Assembly: GCF_020171285.1 (NCBI RefSeq) | Contig: NZ_JAIUZI010000004.1 | Coordinates: 124,001 to 188,000, forward strand | DNA: 64,000 nt | Reading direction: 5' to 3' | Source: Seohaeicola saemankumensis | GTDB lineage: Bacteria > Pseudomonadota > Alphaproteobacteria > Rhodobacterales > Rhodobacteraceae | Shown here: positions 1 through 9,453 of the stretch, one piece after another | Layout: each line of letters starts with the position of its first letter | Numbering within the stretch: the first letter of the stretch is position 1 | The notes under the pieces: generated by a model | What the model was told of the DNA's origin: nothing | What the model saw: the letters and a program-made list of their open reading frames with translations, nothing else | The model's database searches: none | Program-made: the position numbers and the translations under genes

Positions 1-449
1 CGCAGACGCCGAATGTGCTTCTGGTGCTCTATATCTTTACCGCGGGCGTTGGGATCGGCCCGGTGATGAGTGTCAGTGTCACGGCCATTCAGAACGCGGT
101 GCCGCGCGAGATGGTCGGCGTAGGTACAGCCAGCGTGAACATGTTCCGTATGATCGGCGGATCGGTGGGTACGGCGGCCTTTGGGGCGTTGTTCGCCACT
201 GGTCTGGCGGCGCGGCTGGCCGATATGGGGGTCGCGGGGATCGGGCGCGGGCAGCTGACCGGTGCGGCGCTGGCGGGGATGAGCGACGCCGACCGCGCGT
301 TGGTGGCCGAGGCCATCGCGGGCGCCTTGCATCCGGTATTCTGGTGGGCCGCGTTGCTGGGGGTTCTGGCCAGCGCGACGGCGATGCTGATGCAGGAGCG
401 GGTGCTGGATGAGGATTATCCGGCGGCGGCGCGTGGCCCCGCCGAATAG
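1..449 (+). CDS. MFS drug exporter, C-terminal part (5' truncated)
   Basis: The reading frame is already open at the window edge and ends with TAG at 449, so only the last ~149 residues are present. The visible part has hydrophobic segments (LLVLYIFTAGVGIGPVMSVS and HPVFWWAALLGVLASATAMLM) separated by a polar stretch. The phrase IQNAVPREMVGVGTASVNMFR resembles the conserved loop of 14-TM DHA2/EmrB-type proton-driven drug exporters, where a QN.VP..R.G.A.. motif precedes the last helices. It is an inner-membrane efflux protein by inference and its substrate cannot be told. It converges with the minus-strand ATPase gene, whose stop is 12 bp away. The gene is probably intact outside the window. 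Confidence 0.75.
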   Translation, partial: QTPNVLLVLYIFTAGVGIGPVMSVSVTAIQNAVPREMVGVGTASVNMFRMIGGSVGTAAFGALFATGLAARLADMGVAGIGRGQLTGAALAGMSDADRALVAEAIAGALHPVFWWAALLGVLASATAMLMQERVLDEDYPAAARGPAE

Positions 450-461
450 GCAGGGTGGCCG

Positions 462-1769
462 TTATTTGACGATGTGTTCGTCTTTGACGAACATATTGGC
501 CCAGGCGCGGTCGATCAGGTCCGGGGTCATCTGGTAGGGGATGCCTTCGAATTCGCAGATCGAGATCATCTGGTCGATCAGGAAAACCGGCTGGTAGTTG
601 GCATAGACGTTCTTGATCTCGGGATAGCGCACCTTGAGCAGGTGCACGAGCGAGGCCTCGTCCAGCGGCACGCCCTTCTTGCGGGCGACCAGCGCGAAGA
701 TCTTGAGGAAGTTCTCCTGGCTCGGCCCGTCGATCTTGATCTTGAAGAAGATCCGGCGCAGGGCGGCCTGGTCAAAGATCTCGTTGGGGTGGAAGTTGGT
801 GGAAAAGATCACCAGCGTGTCGAACGGCACTTCGAATTTCTCGCCTGATTGCAGGCCGAGGATATCCTTGCCTTCTTCCAGCGGGACGATCCAGCGGTTG
901 ATCAGCGCCTGCGGCGGTTCCTCTTGCCGGCCAAGGTCGTCGACGATGAAGATGCCGCCGGTGGATTTCAGCTGCAGCGGCGCCTGGTAGGTGCGCGCGG
1001 TGGGGTTGTAGACGAGGTCGAGCATCGACAGTTGCAGTTCGCCGCCGGTGACCACGGTGGGCCGTTCGCAGCAGACATAGCGGCTGTCGAAGCGTTTCTT
1101 GCGGCGCAGCGAGGTGGGGTCGTCGGCCTCTACTTCGACTGCAGTGTGCACGATCGGGTCATAGACGGTGATTACCTGGCCGGAATATTCGATGGCACGT
1201 GGCACGTAGACGTGATCGCCCAGCGCGTCGCGGATGCCGTTCGAGATCGAGGATTTGCCGTTACCGGGCGGGCCGTACATCAGGATCGAGCGGCCGGCGC
1301 TGACCGCCGGGCCGAGGTGGTCGAGCAGACTGTCGGGCAGGATCAGATGGCCCATTGCCTTGGTCAACTGGTCGCGGGTGATCTGGATGTTGCGGATCGA
1401 CTGGCGTTCGACCTGTTCGCGGTAGACCTCGAGCGGTACCGGCATGGCGCCGAAATACTCTGACTGTGCCAGTGCGTCGAGCGCGCGGGCCTTGCCGGCG
1501 TCGGTCAGCTGGTAGCCCATTTCGTTGCCGTTGTTGGCGTTCAGTGTGCCGGTGGCCTGTAGCAGCCGCTGTTCGCGGGCCATGTCGACCAGCTCTTGTG
1601 TGACCTGCGTGGGCAGGCAGAGCGCCTCTGCGATTTCGCTGACCATTTCGACGTTCTTGCGAAAGATCGTCTTGAGCAGGATATCCCGCATCATCACGAT
1701 GGGCAGCAGCATTTCCTGCAGACCTTTGGGCGAGGGCGGCGCCATTACGGCGGTGTTTTGCATGTTCAT
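462..1769 (-). CDS. AAA+ ATPase with N-terminal helical domain, beside the Tad locus
   Basis: A 435-residue protein. Residues ~20-100 look like a winged-helix or helical domain (EALCLPTQVTQELVDMAREQ). A P-loop GPPGNGKS lies at 166-173 and a Walker B-like strand GGIFIVDDLG at 271-280, followed by an arginine-containing lid region (ALRRIFFKI). This is the layout of a cytoplasmic AAA+ ATPase that remodels partner proteins. There is no transmembrane segment. It lies 156 bp downstream of the prepilin peptidase gene, on the same strand as the whole Tad cluster, and similar ATPases sit beside pilus or secretion loci in roseobacters, so a role in pilus biogenesis or regulation is an inference. The partner is unknown. 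The ATG at 1769 is followed two codons later by a second ATG. Confidence 0.75.
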   Translation of the reverse strand: MNMQNTAVMAPPSPKGLQEMLLPIVMMRDILLKTIFRKNVEMVSEIAEALCLPTQVTQELVDMAREQRLLQATGTLNANNGNEMGYQLTDAGKARALDALAQSEYFGAMPVPLEVYREQVERQSIRNIQITRDQLTKAMGHLILPDSLLDHLGPAVSAGRSILMYGPPGNGKSSISNGIRDALGDHVYVPRAIEYSGQVITVYDPIVHTAVEVEADDPTSLRRKKRFDSRYVCCERPTVVTGGELQLSMLDLVYNPTARTYQAPLQLKSTGGIFIVDDLGRQEEPPQALINRWIVPLEEGKDILGLQSGEKFEVPFDTLVIFSTNFHPNEIFDQAALRRIFFKIKIDGPSQENFLKIFALVARKKGVPLDEASLVHLLKVRYPEIKNVYANYQPVFLIDQMISICEFEGIPYQMTPDLIDRAWANMFVKDEHIVK

Positions 1770-1925
1770 CGGTGTGGCCTGCGGTTGGATTCAAGACTGC
1801 TGATGGGGGTATTTTGTTGGCCGTCAATCTGCCCTGCCAATGTGGCGAATTCGCGGCGTCTATCTGGCCCGGATACGGGGATTTCCCGCCATCCCGCCCG
1901 TTTCCCGACCCGGTGCGTATCCCGG
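1770..1925. other. Intergenic gap between ATPase gene and prepilin peptidase gene
   Basis: This 156-bp stretch separates the ATPase start from the end of the prepilin peptidase gene. No convincing gene or strong hairpin was found. It may contain a promoter for the ATPase gene, since the gap is much longer than those within the Tad cluster. Confidence 0.3.
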
Positions 1926-2420
1926 TCAGCTGCCATAGATGGTGCCCAGGATCAGGTAGAGCGCCAGCGTGCCGCCCAGGCTGAGACCCATCGGAAATTT
2001 CCAGCCCATGTCCCAGCTTTTCCAGCCAGGGGCCACGCGGCGCAGGGCGGTATATTTGGCCAGCCGATGGGTGCAGAAGGCGGCCAGCAGGTTGGCGGCA
2101 AAGATCGCCATCAACAGGCGCAGGTCACCGGGCGCGATAAAGGGCGCGGCGGCGGCGGCGAATTTGGCATCGCCGGCCCCGACGGCGCCACCTGCGTTCA
2201 GAACGATGCCGATGACCAGAACACCCAGCAGTTGCAGCAGCCGCATGCCATAGTCGGGCAGCGGCATGGTCAGCGGTCCGATGACAACAAAGACCAAAGC
2301 CAGCGCCACAACGGCCTGATTGGTGATCCGCATCTCGCGCAGGTCGGTGAAGCAGACATAGAAACAGATCGGCAGGACGAAGGGCAGGAACCACCACGCC
2401 TGCACCACAGTCAGGCCCAT
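1926..2420 (-). CDS. cpaA: Prepilin peptidase, TadV/CpaA type (A24 family)
   Basis: About 164 residues, almost entirely hydrophobic with five to six membrane helices. It has the two aspartates of A24 prepilin peptidases: the first in the cytoplasmic-loop sequence FTDLREMRI and the second in GAGDAKF. The family cleaves the leader of Flp-type prepilins at the inner membrane, and the small size without a methylase domain is typical of TadV/CpaA. Its substrates are presumably the Flp pilins at 12.1-13.3 kb. I chose the ATG at 2420, four bases after the upstream TadD stop. An in-frame TTG at 2438 would add six residues and overlap the upstream gene. Confidence 0.88.
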   Translation of the reverse strand: MGLTVVQAWWFLPFVLPICFYVCFTDLREMRITNQAVVALALVFVVIGPLTMPLPDYGMRLLQLLGVLVIGIVLNAGGAVGAGDAKFAAAAAPFIAPGDLRLLMAIFAANLLAAFCTHRLAKYTALRRVAPGWKSWDMGWKFPMGLSLGGTLALYLILGTIYGS

Positions 2421-2424
2421 CAGA

Positions 2425-3273
2425 TCAGCCGGTTTCAAGCGCGCGCAGCGACCGCACGGCTTCTTCGAAGTGCTGGGGGTGGGTGCTGATGGATTCGCGC
2501 AGCAGGCTCTTGCCGGTTTCCACGTCGCCCTGTTTGACCGCCGACAGCGCCATGGTGTGCAACAACTGCGCCCGCTCGGTCTGGCTCATCGGGATGACGG
2601 GGAGAGAGTAGTTGCGCTGGGCGCTGCGGGCCAGAACCAGGTTGTTCTTGGCGGTGAACAGGCTGGTGTCCAGGCGGATCGCGTCGCCAAACAGGCGTTC
2701 GGCGTCGGCGAAATCGCCACGCGTCAGCTTGGAATAGCCCCAGTTATTCATCACGCTGGCGGGTCGCGTGGTCAGGCCAACAGCGATTTCATAGAAGGTG
2801 TCGGACTTTTTCCATTCGTGGTTGGCGTCGGCGACCATTGCCTCGAGCCGGTAGCGTTTGAAGGTCTCGTGGGTGGGTGGAATTGCGGTCAGGGTTTCCT
2901 GAGCGCGCTCCCAGTCGCCATTGCGGATCAGCGCGTCGGCGAAATCGACGGAATCGTCGTCGGTCGCGCCTTCCATCTTGGTCACCTTGGCCCATGCCGA
3001 GACCGCTTCGGTGTTGCGTTTGGCGCGCACCAGCGATTTGGCCAGACCGCGCTGTAGGTCGATCCGGTCGGGGTTGGATTTGGCGGCGCGCAGGAAGTAA
3101 TCGACCGCCTCATTCGGGTCCGCCACCGTCAGCATTACGTCGTTGAGATTGGTTTCATCGACGACATTGACGTCCTGAAACGCCCGTTCGACCGTTTCAT
3201 CGCCCTTTTCAGTACAGGCGGCCAGCGTCAGCCCCCCTGCAAGACATACGGGAATCAGGAAAAAGTGGCGCAT
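2425..3273 (-). CDS. tadD: TPR lipoprotein, TadD family (first copy)
   Basis: A 282-residue predicted lipoprotein. The N-terminal hydrophobic stretch ends in a lipobox (LAAC, Cys20). TPR-like helical repeats follow: DYFLRAAKSNPDRIDLQRGLA, NWGYSKLTRGDFADAERLF and further pairs up to residue ~270. TadD proteins are pilotin-like or scaffold lipoproteins needed for assembly of the CpaC/RcpA secretin and Flp pilus export. It is the second gene from the 3' end of the cluster, just before the prepilin peptidase. A second TadD-like gene lies 28 bp upstream, so the locus carries two TPR lipoproteins. Confidence 0.82.
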   Translation of the reverse strand: MRHFFLIPVCLAGGLTLAACTEKGDETVERAFQDVNVVDETNLNDVMLTVADPNEAVDYFLRAAKSNPDRIDLQRGLAKSLVRAKRNTEAVSAWAKVTKMEGATDDDSVDFADALIRNGDWERAQETLTAIPPTHETFKRYRLEAMVADANHEWKKSDTFYEIAVGLTTRPASVMNNWGYSKLTRGDFADAERLFGDAIRLDTSLFTAKNNLVLARSAQRNYSLPVIPMSQTERAQLLHTMALSAVKQGDVETGKSLLRESISTHPQHFEEAVRSLRALETG

Positions 3274-3301
3274 TTTTGCGTCCTTTACTGCTCTGCCTCG
3301 A

Positions 3302-3892
3302 TCATGGTGTCTTACGGATCAGGTAGTCGCCGCTGCCCCGTCGCACCAATTTATAATCTTCATTTTGTACAGCATTATTATCAACATTTTCGGATTTTGC
3401 GAGTGCTAAGCGCAAATTCTCGCGAATTGAGTCACTTTCGCCATTGTCCAGCGCATAGGCCTTGCGAAAGATCTGTTGCGCCTCGCCGGTTTTGCCGCGT
3501 TCCATCAGCACCACGCCGAGATTGTTCCAGGCTTCGGGCCAGTCGGGGGCGACCTCGACCGCGCGGCGCAGCATGGTTTCGGCCTGACCCATCCGCCCCA
3601 GCCCGAGGTAGGCAGAGCCGACGCCGACCATGATTTCGGGGGTCATGCCCTGGTCCAGCGCCGCGCGGGTGAAGGCTTCGAGCGCCAGTTCGTATTGATC
3701 GGCGGCCATCAGTCGGTGGGCGACCTCGACCCCGTCGACGGCGTCTTTTTTCAGGTCCACACCCGGTGCGTAGGGGCCGCCCTTGTCCGCGGAAATCGGT
3801 TTTGGACCGCAAGACGCCACCGTCGCGAGTGCGACGGTGGCGAGCAGGAGTTTCAGGGTCGTGGAGATCGGGGTCACACCCGGTCGTGCCAT
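3302..3892 (-). CDS. tadD: TPR lipoprotein, TadD family (second copy)
   Basis: A 196-residue predicted lipoprotein with a signal peptide ending in VASC (Cys28). At least two clear TPR units follow (YLGLGRMGQAETMLRRAVEV and WNNLGVVLMERGKTGEAQQI). Family knowledge points to a periplasmic or outer-membrane role in Tad secretin assembly. It sits between tadC (7 bp upstream) and the first TadD-like gene, so it is co-transcribed with the Tad operon. No strong ribosome binding site precedes the ATG. Translational coupling to tadC is a plausible reason. Confidence 0.8.
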   Translation of the reverse strand: MARPGVTPISTTLKLLLATVALATVASCGPKPISADKGGPYAPGVDLKKDAVDGVEVAHRLMAADQYELALEAFTRAALDQGMTPEIMVGVGSAYLGLGRMGQAETMLRRAVEVAPDWPEAWNNLGVVLMERGKTGEAQQIFRKAYALDNGESDSIRENLRLALAKSENVDNNAVQNEDYKLVRRGSGDYLIRKTP

Positions 3893-3898
3893 GTTGTT

Positions 3899-4879
3899 TT
3901 ACTTGCTCATATTGCCCAGGTTCGCGATGCCGTTGGCCGACGGACCAACCAGAATGATCAGCAGCGGCGGCACCGTGAGCGTCATTGTGGCAAGGGTCAT
4001 TTTCGTTGGCAACTTGTTTGCGGCCTCTTCGGCGCGCATCACCCGTTTGTCGCGCATTTCACCAGCATAGACCCGCAGCGCCTCAGCGATCGAGGTCCCG
4101 AAGGTGGCCGACTGGATCAGCACGGTGACAAAGGACGACACATCCTGCACCCCGCAGCGAGTGCCCATGTCGCGCAGCACCTTTTCCTTGTCCTTGCCGG
4201 CCTTCATCTCGTAGGCGACGACCTCGTATTCGGCAGCCAGCGCCGGGAAGGAGGCGCGCAGTTCGCGGGCCACGCGGACGATCGCCTGATCCATCGACTG
4301 GCCGGCCTCGACGCAGACGAGCATCATGTCGAGACTGTCGGGAAAGCCGCGTGTGATCTCTTCCTTGCGTTCCTCGACACGGCGGGTGACCCAGTATTTC
4401 GGCAGCATGTAGCCGGCGCCGCCGGGGCCGACGGTGTACATCATCAGCTGCTGGGTGGTCATTTCAGTGCCGGCGGCGATCACGGTAACATAGATGATGC
4501 CGCCGATCAGGCCGATGATCCCCAGCGCGAACTGGGCGAAGTGAAAGAAGCGCACCGCGTCCTTGGATTGGTACCCGGCCTGGCGCAGCTTGAGCTGGAT
4601 GGCCGAGAGTTCCTCGGCGTCCTGCGGTTCCAGGAAAGTGGCAAAGCGTTCCAGCTGTTCGTTGCGCCCGGACTGCCGCAGCCGCTCTTTCTGCGGTTTG
4701 GACTGAGTCGAGGGGTTCATGTCCCGCTTCAGCTTTTTCAGCGGATCCTCGGGCTGATTCATCATCATGGCGATGGTCAGCAGGATCATCAGGAGACCGA
4801 GTACGCCAACCGCGATGATCGGGCCGAAGTCCCCGAGCTGACCGGTCAGGAACGTATTGATCTGAGACAGGAATTCCAT
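3899..4879 (-). CDS. tadC: Tad pilus inner-membrane platform protein TadC
   Basis: A 326-residue protein with a membrane helix near the N-terminus (GPIIAVGVLGLLMILLTIAMM), further helices around residues 110-150, and a T2SSF/GspF domain in the second half (GFPDSLDMMLVCVEAGQSMDQAI...). A final helix lies near the C-terminus. TadC pairs with TadB to form the membrane platform that the CpaF/TadA ATPase acts on. The start has a well-placed AGGA seven bases upstream. It lies 10 bp downstream of tadB. Confidence 0.92.
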   Translation of the reverse strand: MEFLSQINTFLTGQLGDFGPIIAVGVLGLLMILLTIAMMMNQPEDPLKKLKRDMNPSTQSKPQKERLRQSGRNEQLERFATFLEPQDAEELSAIQLKLRQAGYQSKDAVRFFHFAQFALGIIGLIGGIIYVTVIAAGTEMTTQQLMMYTVGPGGAGYMLPKYWVTRRVEERKEEITRGFPDSLDMMLVCVEAGQSMDQAIVRVARELRASFPALAAEYEVVAYEMKAGKDKEKVLRDMGTRCGVQDVSSFVTVLIQSATFGTSIAEALRVYAGEMRDKRVMRAEEAANKLPTKMTLATMTLTVPPLLIILVGPSANGIANLGNMSK

Positions 4880-4889
4880 GTCGTGTTCC

Positions 4890-5858
4890 TTAGACTTTGA
4901 TGTTGGTGAGCGAGCGCATGATGAACAGGTTTGCGGTCAGCAGGATGCCCACGATGAAACAGCAGGGGATGAAGTAGGGGTGGTCGAGCACCTCGTCATA
5001 GTAACCCGGATCCTTGGCCAGGATCGCGACCAGGCACAGCAGCGGAAAGGCAGACAGGAACTTGCCCGACCATTGCGCCTCGGCGGTGATCGCCTTGACC
5101 CGGCGGAACAGGCGGAAGCGGGCGCGGATGACGCTGGCCAGGCCGGCGAGAACCTCGGCGAGGTTACCACCCGACTGCTGTTGGATGGTCACGGCGACCG
5201 AGAGGAAACGCATGTCCTGCATGTCCAGCCGTTCGGCCATTTCCTTGAGCGATTCACCTACATCGCGGCCATAGGCGCATTCGTCGGCAATGATACCGAA
5301 CTCGGTGGCGAGGGGGTCTTCGACCTCTTTGGCGACGATCTGGATCGCCGAGGTGAAGGGATGGCCCACGCGCAGCGAGCGCACCATCAGTTCAACCGCG
5401 TCGGGCAGCTGTTCCTCGATCATGGCCATGCGTTTCTTGGCCTTGCTGTTGATCCAGAAATAGACCCCGCCGATGCCGATCCCGATGGAGGCGACAACGC
5501 GCAGTTCCACGGGGGTTTCGGTGCCGACGGTGAGGCCGACGAAAGCAAAGACCGACAGGCCGGCCATGATCATGATCAACTGGCGCGGGGTAAAGGCGAT
5601 TGCCGCCTTCTGCGCCTTTTCCGCCAGCAGCGAATAAAGTGGGATGGACCGCGATTTCATGTGCTGCTGCATTTCCTTGCGCAGCTGTTCAAGCACCTGC
5701 TCGCGTCCGGCGCCTTTGTCGAGCATTTCCAGCCGGCGGTTGACGCGGCTGTTCAGGCTGATCGATTTGCCAAAGGCCACCAGGTACAGGCCTTCGACCA
5801 GCACCAGGACGCCCACGAAGATCAGGCCATAGATAATTGGTTCGGCACTAAGTTGCAT
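4890..5858 (-). CDS. tadB: Tad pilus inner-membrane platform protein TadB
   Basis: A 322-residue protein with an N-terminal helix (IIYGLIFVGVLVLVEGLYLVAF), two central helices around residues 90-135, a T2SSF domain (LPDAVELMVRSLRVGHPFTSA, repeated GGNLAEVLAGL motif) and a C-terminal pair of helices. It is the partner of TadC in the inner-membrane base of the Tad secretion machine. A GGAG sits eight bases before the ATG. The gene is 5 bp downstream of the CpaF ATPase gene, consistent with an operon. Confidence 0.92.
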   Translation of the reverse strand: MQLSAEPIIYGLIFVGVLVLVEGLYLVAFGKSISLNSRVNRRLEMLDKGAGREQVLEQLRKEMQQHMKSRSIPLYSLLAEKAQKAAIAFTPRQLIMIMAGLSVFAFVGLTVGTETPVELRVVASIGIGIGGVYFWINSKAKKRMAMIEEQLPDAVELMVRSLRVGHPFTSAIQIVAKEVEDPLATEFGIIADECAYGRDVGESLKEMAERLDMQDMRFLSVAVTIQQQSGGNLAEVLAGLASVIRARFRLFRRVKAITAEAQWSGKFLSAFPLLCLVAILAKDPGYYDEVLDHPYFIPCCFIVGILLTANLFIMRSLTNIKV

Positions 5859-5863
5859 CTGCG

Positions 5864-7318
<1,455 letters not shown>

Positions 7319-7339
7319 GTTGCTCTGCCCCCTTTGTTA

Positions 7340-8578
7340 TCAGGCCGCTTCGGCTTCGCTGCGACCGAGTTCGTGCAGCGATTGGGCCAGTTTGGCGATT
7401 TCCTTGCGCAGCGGGTTCTTGCCCGCCGATGACGCCAGCGGCAGACCGTGGTCGCAGGCCTGGACGATTTGCTTGCCGCCGTCGGGCAGCTGCAGGTCGA
7501 TGGAGATGCCAAGGCTTTCCCCCATCCGCTTGACCCGGCTCTTGCCTGACAGATCGGTGAATTTCGGGGCCCGGTTCAGAGCAAAGCGGAGCTTGTTGAA
7601 CGGCAGGTCCTCGGACTGCAGCGCCCGTTTCAGGCGCAGCGCGTTCTGCGCCGAGCGCATATCCAGCTCGATCAGGGCGAAATAGACATGGGCCGCCTGC
7701 AGCACGGTTTCGTACCATTGCGTGACCGTCTTGGGCATGTCGACCACGACGTAATCAAAGTGGCTGCGGGCCATTTCGATCAGTCGCTGCACGTCTTCGG
7801 GCGCCAACAGGTCGAGCGGGATCAGTTCGGCGGGTGCGGTCAGCACCTGCAGCTTATCCTCGAAGCTGAGCAACGCCTGTCCGAAAATATCGTCATCCAC
7901 CGATTCCATGTCCGAAAGCATTTCGAACACGACCTCGCGGCGGGGCAGGTCGAGATACGTCGATACCGACCCGGCCTGCAGGTCGAGGTCGATCAGGCAG
8001 ACGCTGGGTGACTGGTCGCCTGCGACGTTGGCCAGTTCCCACGCCAGATTGACCGCCAAAGTGGTCGACCCGGAACCGCCGGCCAGCCCGTGCGTCACGA
8101 TCAGCGCGCCTTCCTTGGACGCGCCGGCATTCAGTTGGGTGGTGTTATGCACGTTCTGCTGAGGGACCTGCGCCGGTTGCTTGATCCGTTCAATGGCCGA
8201 TTGCAGTTCCTGCTCGGGAAGAGGGTAGGGCACGAATTCGTCCGCGCCCTTGCGTAGCAGCTGGTGCAGCGCGGCCGGCGTCACGTCTTCGGCGATCAGG
8301 ATGACGGCGACGTCGCGTGCCTTGGCCTGGGCGATGATTTCGCCCATCAGGACCAGATTGTCTTCGTCTTCGCCATCAATGGCCAGAGCGACGAACTCCA
8401 GAGCTTCGGCCTCGGGTTGACCAAAGAAAGACAGGGCTTCGGCAAAACCGAGGTCGCCCCAGTTTTCGCCCATCGCGGTTTCCATGTCCTCGATCAGCAG
8501 ATCGAAATTCTGCACATCCCGGCTGATCGTGCAGGCCAGGATCGGAGCTGCTTCTGGTTGCGGCGTTGCGCTGCTCAT
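7340..8578 (-). CDS. cpaE: Tad localisation protein CpaE/TadZ
   Basis: About 412 residues. The first ~130 residues form a receiver-like domain and the rest is a MinD/ParA-like ATPase (VCLIDLDLQAGSV, DYVVVDMPKTV). The P-loop reads GLAGGSGSTTLAVNLA, so the lysine usual in the KGG.GK[ST] signature is replaced, a deviation also seen in other TadZ/CpaE proteins. The family places the Tad machinery at a cell pole and recruits CpaF. I chose the ATG at 8578 because GAGG lies nine bases upstream and the longer frame to 8683 begins in non-conserved sequence. An alternative ATG at 8587 has no room for a Shine-Dalgarno. Confidence 0.9.
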   Translation of the reverse strand: MSSATPQPEAAPILACTISRDVQNFDLLIEDMETAMGENWGDLGFAEALSFFGQPEAEALEFVALAIDGEDEDNLVLMGEIIAQAKARDVAVILIAEDVTPAALHQLLRKGADEFVPYPLPEQELQSAIERIKQPAQVPQQNVHNTTQLNAGASKEGALIVTHGLAGGSGSTTLAVNLAWELANVAGDQSPSVCLIDLDLQAGSVSTYLDLPRREVVFEMLSDMESVDDDIFGQALLSFEDKLQVLTAPAELIPLDLLAPEDVQRLIEMARSHFDYVVVDMPKTVTQWYETVLQAAHVYFALIELDMRSAQNALRLKRALQSEDLPFNKLRFALNRAPKFTDLSGKSRVKRMGESLGISIDLQLPDGGKQIVQACDHGLPLASSAGKNPLRKEIAKLAQSLHELGRSEAEAA

Positions 8579-8777
8579 TGCCTTCATCCTCTTTAGACTG
8601 GCCCGACAGGACAGAGCAGGGAATGTCCCTGCGGTCTGCTGCCTGTCTGTGCCTGCATGCGACTCGGTTCGGTCGCACGTCACCTTCTGAGGATAAGGTC
8701 GTTGACAATATGGGCGGAAATTTGGCCAAAAAACCCCAATTGTAGGGAAATGGGCGACGATCCCGCGCGATTGTTGA

Positions 8778-9437
8778 CTATTCGCCGGTGAAACCGGTTG
8801 TGGAGCGCTCGGTCAGGCCGGTTTTGGCGACTGCGCTTGCGACGTAGTCGCGATACACGATCTGAGCGTATTTCCCATCCAGAACAGTGGGATGACGGTC
8901 AACGAAACCGGTAACTTCGGTCACGGTGCGCCGGTTGCGCCGTTCGCGGTCCGCCGTCACGATCAGCGGTTGGGTTTCACCGTAGGAGACCACCGCTTCG
9001 AGCCGCGAGCGGCTGATTCCGCGCGATGCCAGGTAGGAGACCGCAGCATTGGCGCGGCGTTGGCCGAGTCGCTTGTTGTAGCTGGCCGATCCGACCGCGT
9101 CAGTGTGACCATAGACCCGGAAACGCACCTCGGGGAACTGGCGGATCCAGACCGCCTGTTCGTTCAAAACCTGCTGGGCGGTGGCGTCGAGCTGGGCGCT
9201 GTCAAAGGCGAAATTGATCGTGGTCGGAACCTCGGTCGCGAAGCGGTTGGCCAGGATCATGGCATAATTCTTTTCGCCGCTCATGATCTGTGTGTTGTTC
9301 ATGGTGGCGTTGCCGAACATGCCGGTATCGACCTGAGCGCCGGCTTCGCGCAGGAACGTGTTTGGCACCGGGCCTGCGGTCTGGCCGCAACCGGCGATGG
9401 CGAGGGTCAATCCCAAACCGATAACGAGCTTTTGCAT
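8778..9437 (-). CDS. OmpA-family lipoprotein of the Tad locus
   Basis: A 219-residue predicted lipoprotein with lipobox IAGC (Cys17). An OmpA C-terminal peptidoglycan-binding domain spans ~residues 70-180: INFAFDSAQLDATAQQVLNEQ, YGHTDAVGSASYNKRLGQRRA, and the R..N..V motif near SRGISRSRL. It lies between cpaC and cpaE, the position held by cpaD in Caulobacter, so a role anchoring the secretin to the cell wall is inferred. The start has GAGG nine bases upstream. The 199-bp gap to cpaE is long for this cluster, so cpaE may have its own promoter. Confidence 0.85.
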   Translation of the reverse strand: MQKLVIGLGLTLAIAGCGQTAGPVPNTFLREAGAQVDTGMFGNATMNNTQIMSGEKNYAMILANRFATEVPTTINFAFDSAQLDATAQQVLNEQAVWIRQFPEVRFRVYGHTDAVGSASYNKRLGQRRANAAVSYLASRGISRSRLEAVVSYGETQPLIVTADRERRNRRTVTEVTGFVDRHPTVLDGKYAQIVYRDYVASAVAKTGLTERSTTGFTGE

Positions 9438-9453
9438 CGCGACGCTCCTCTGC

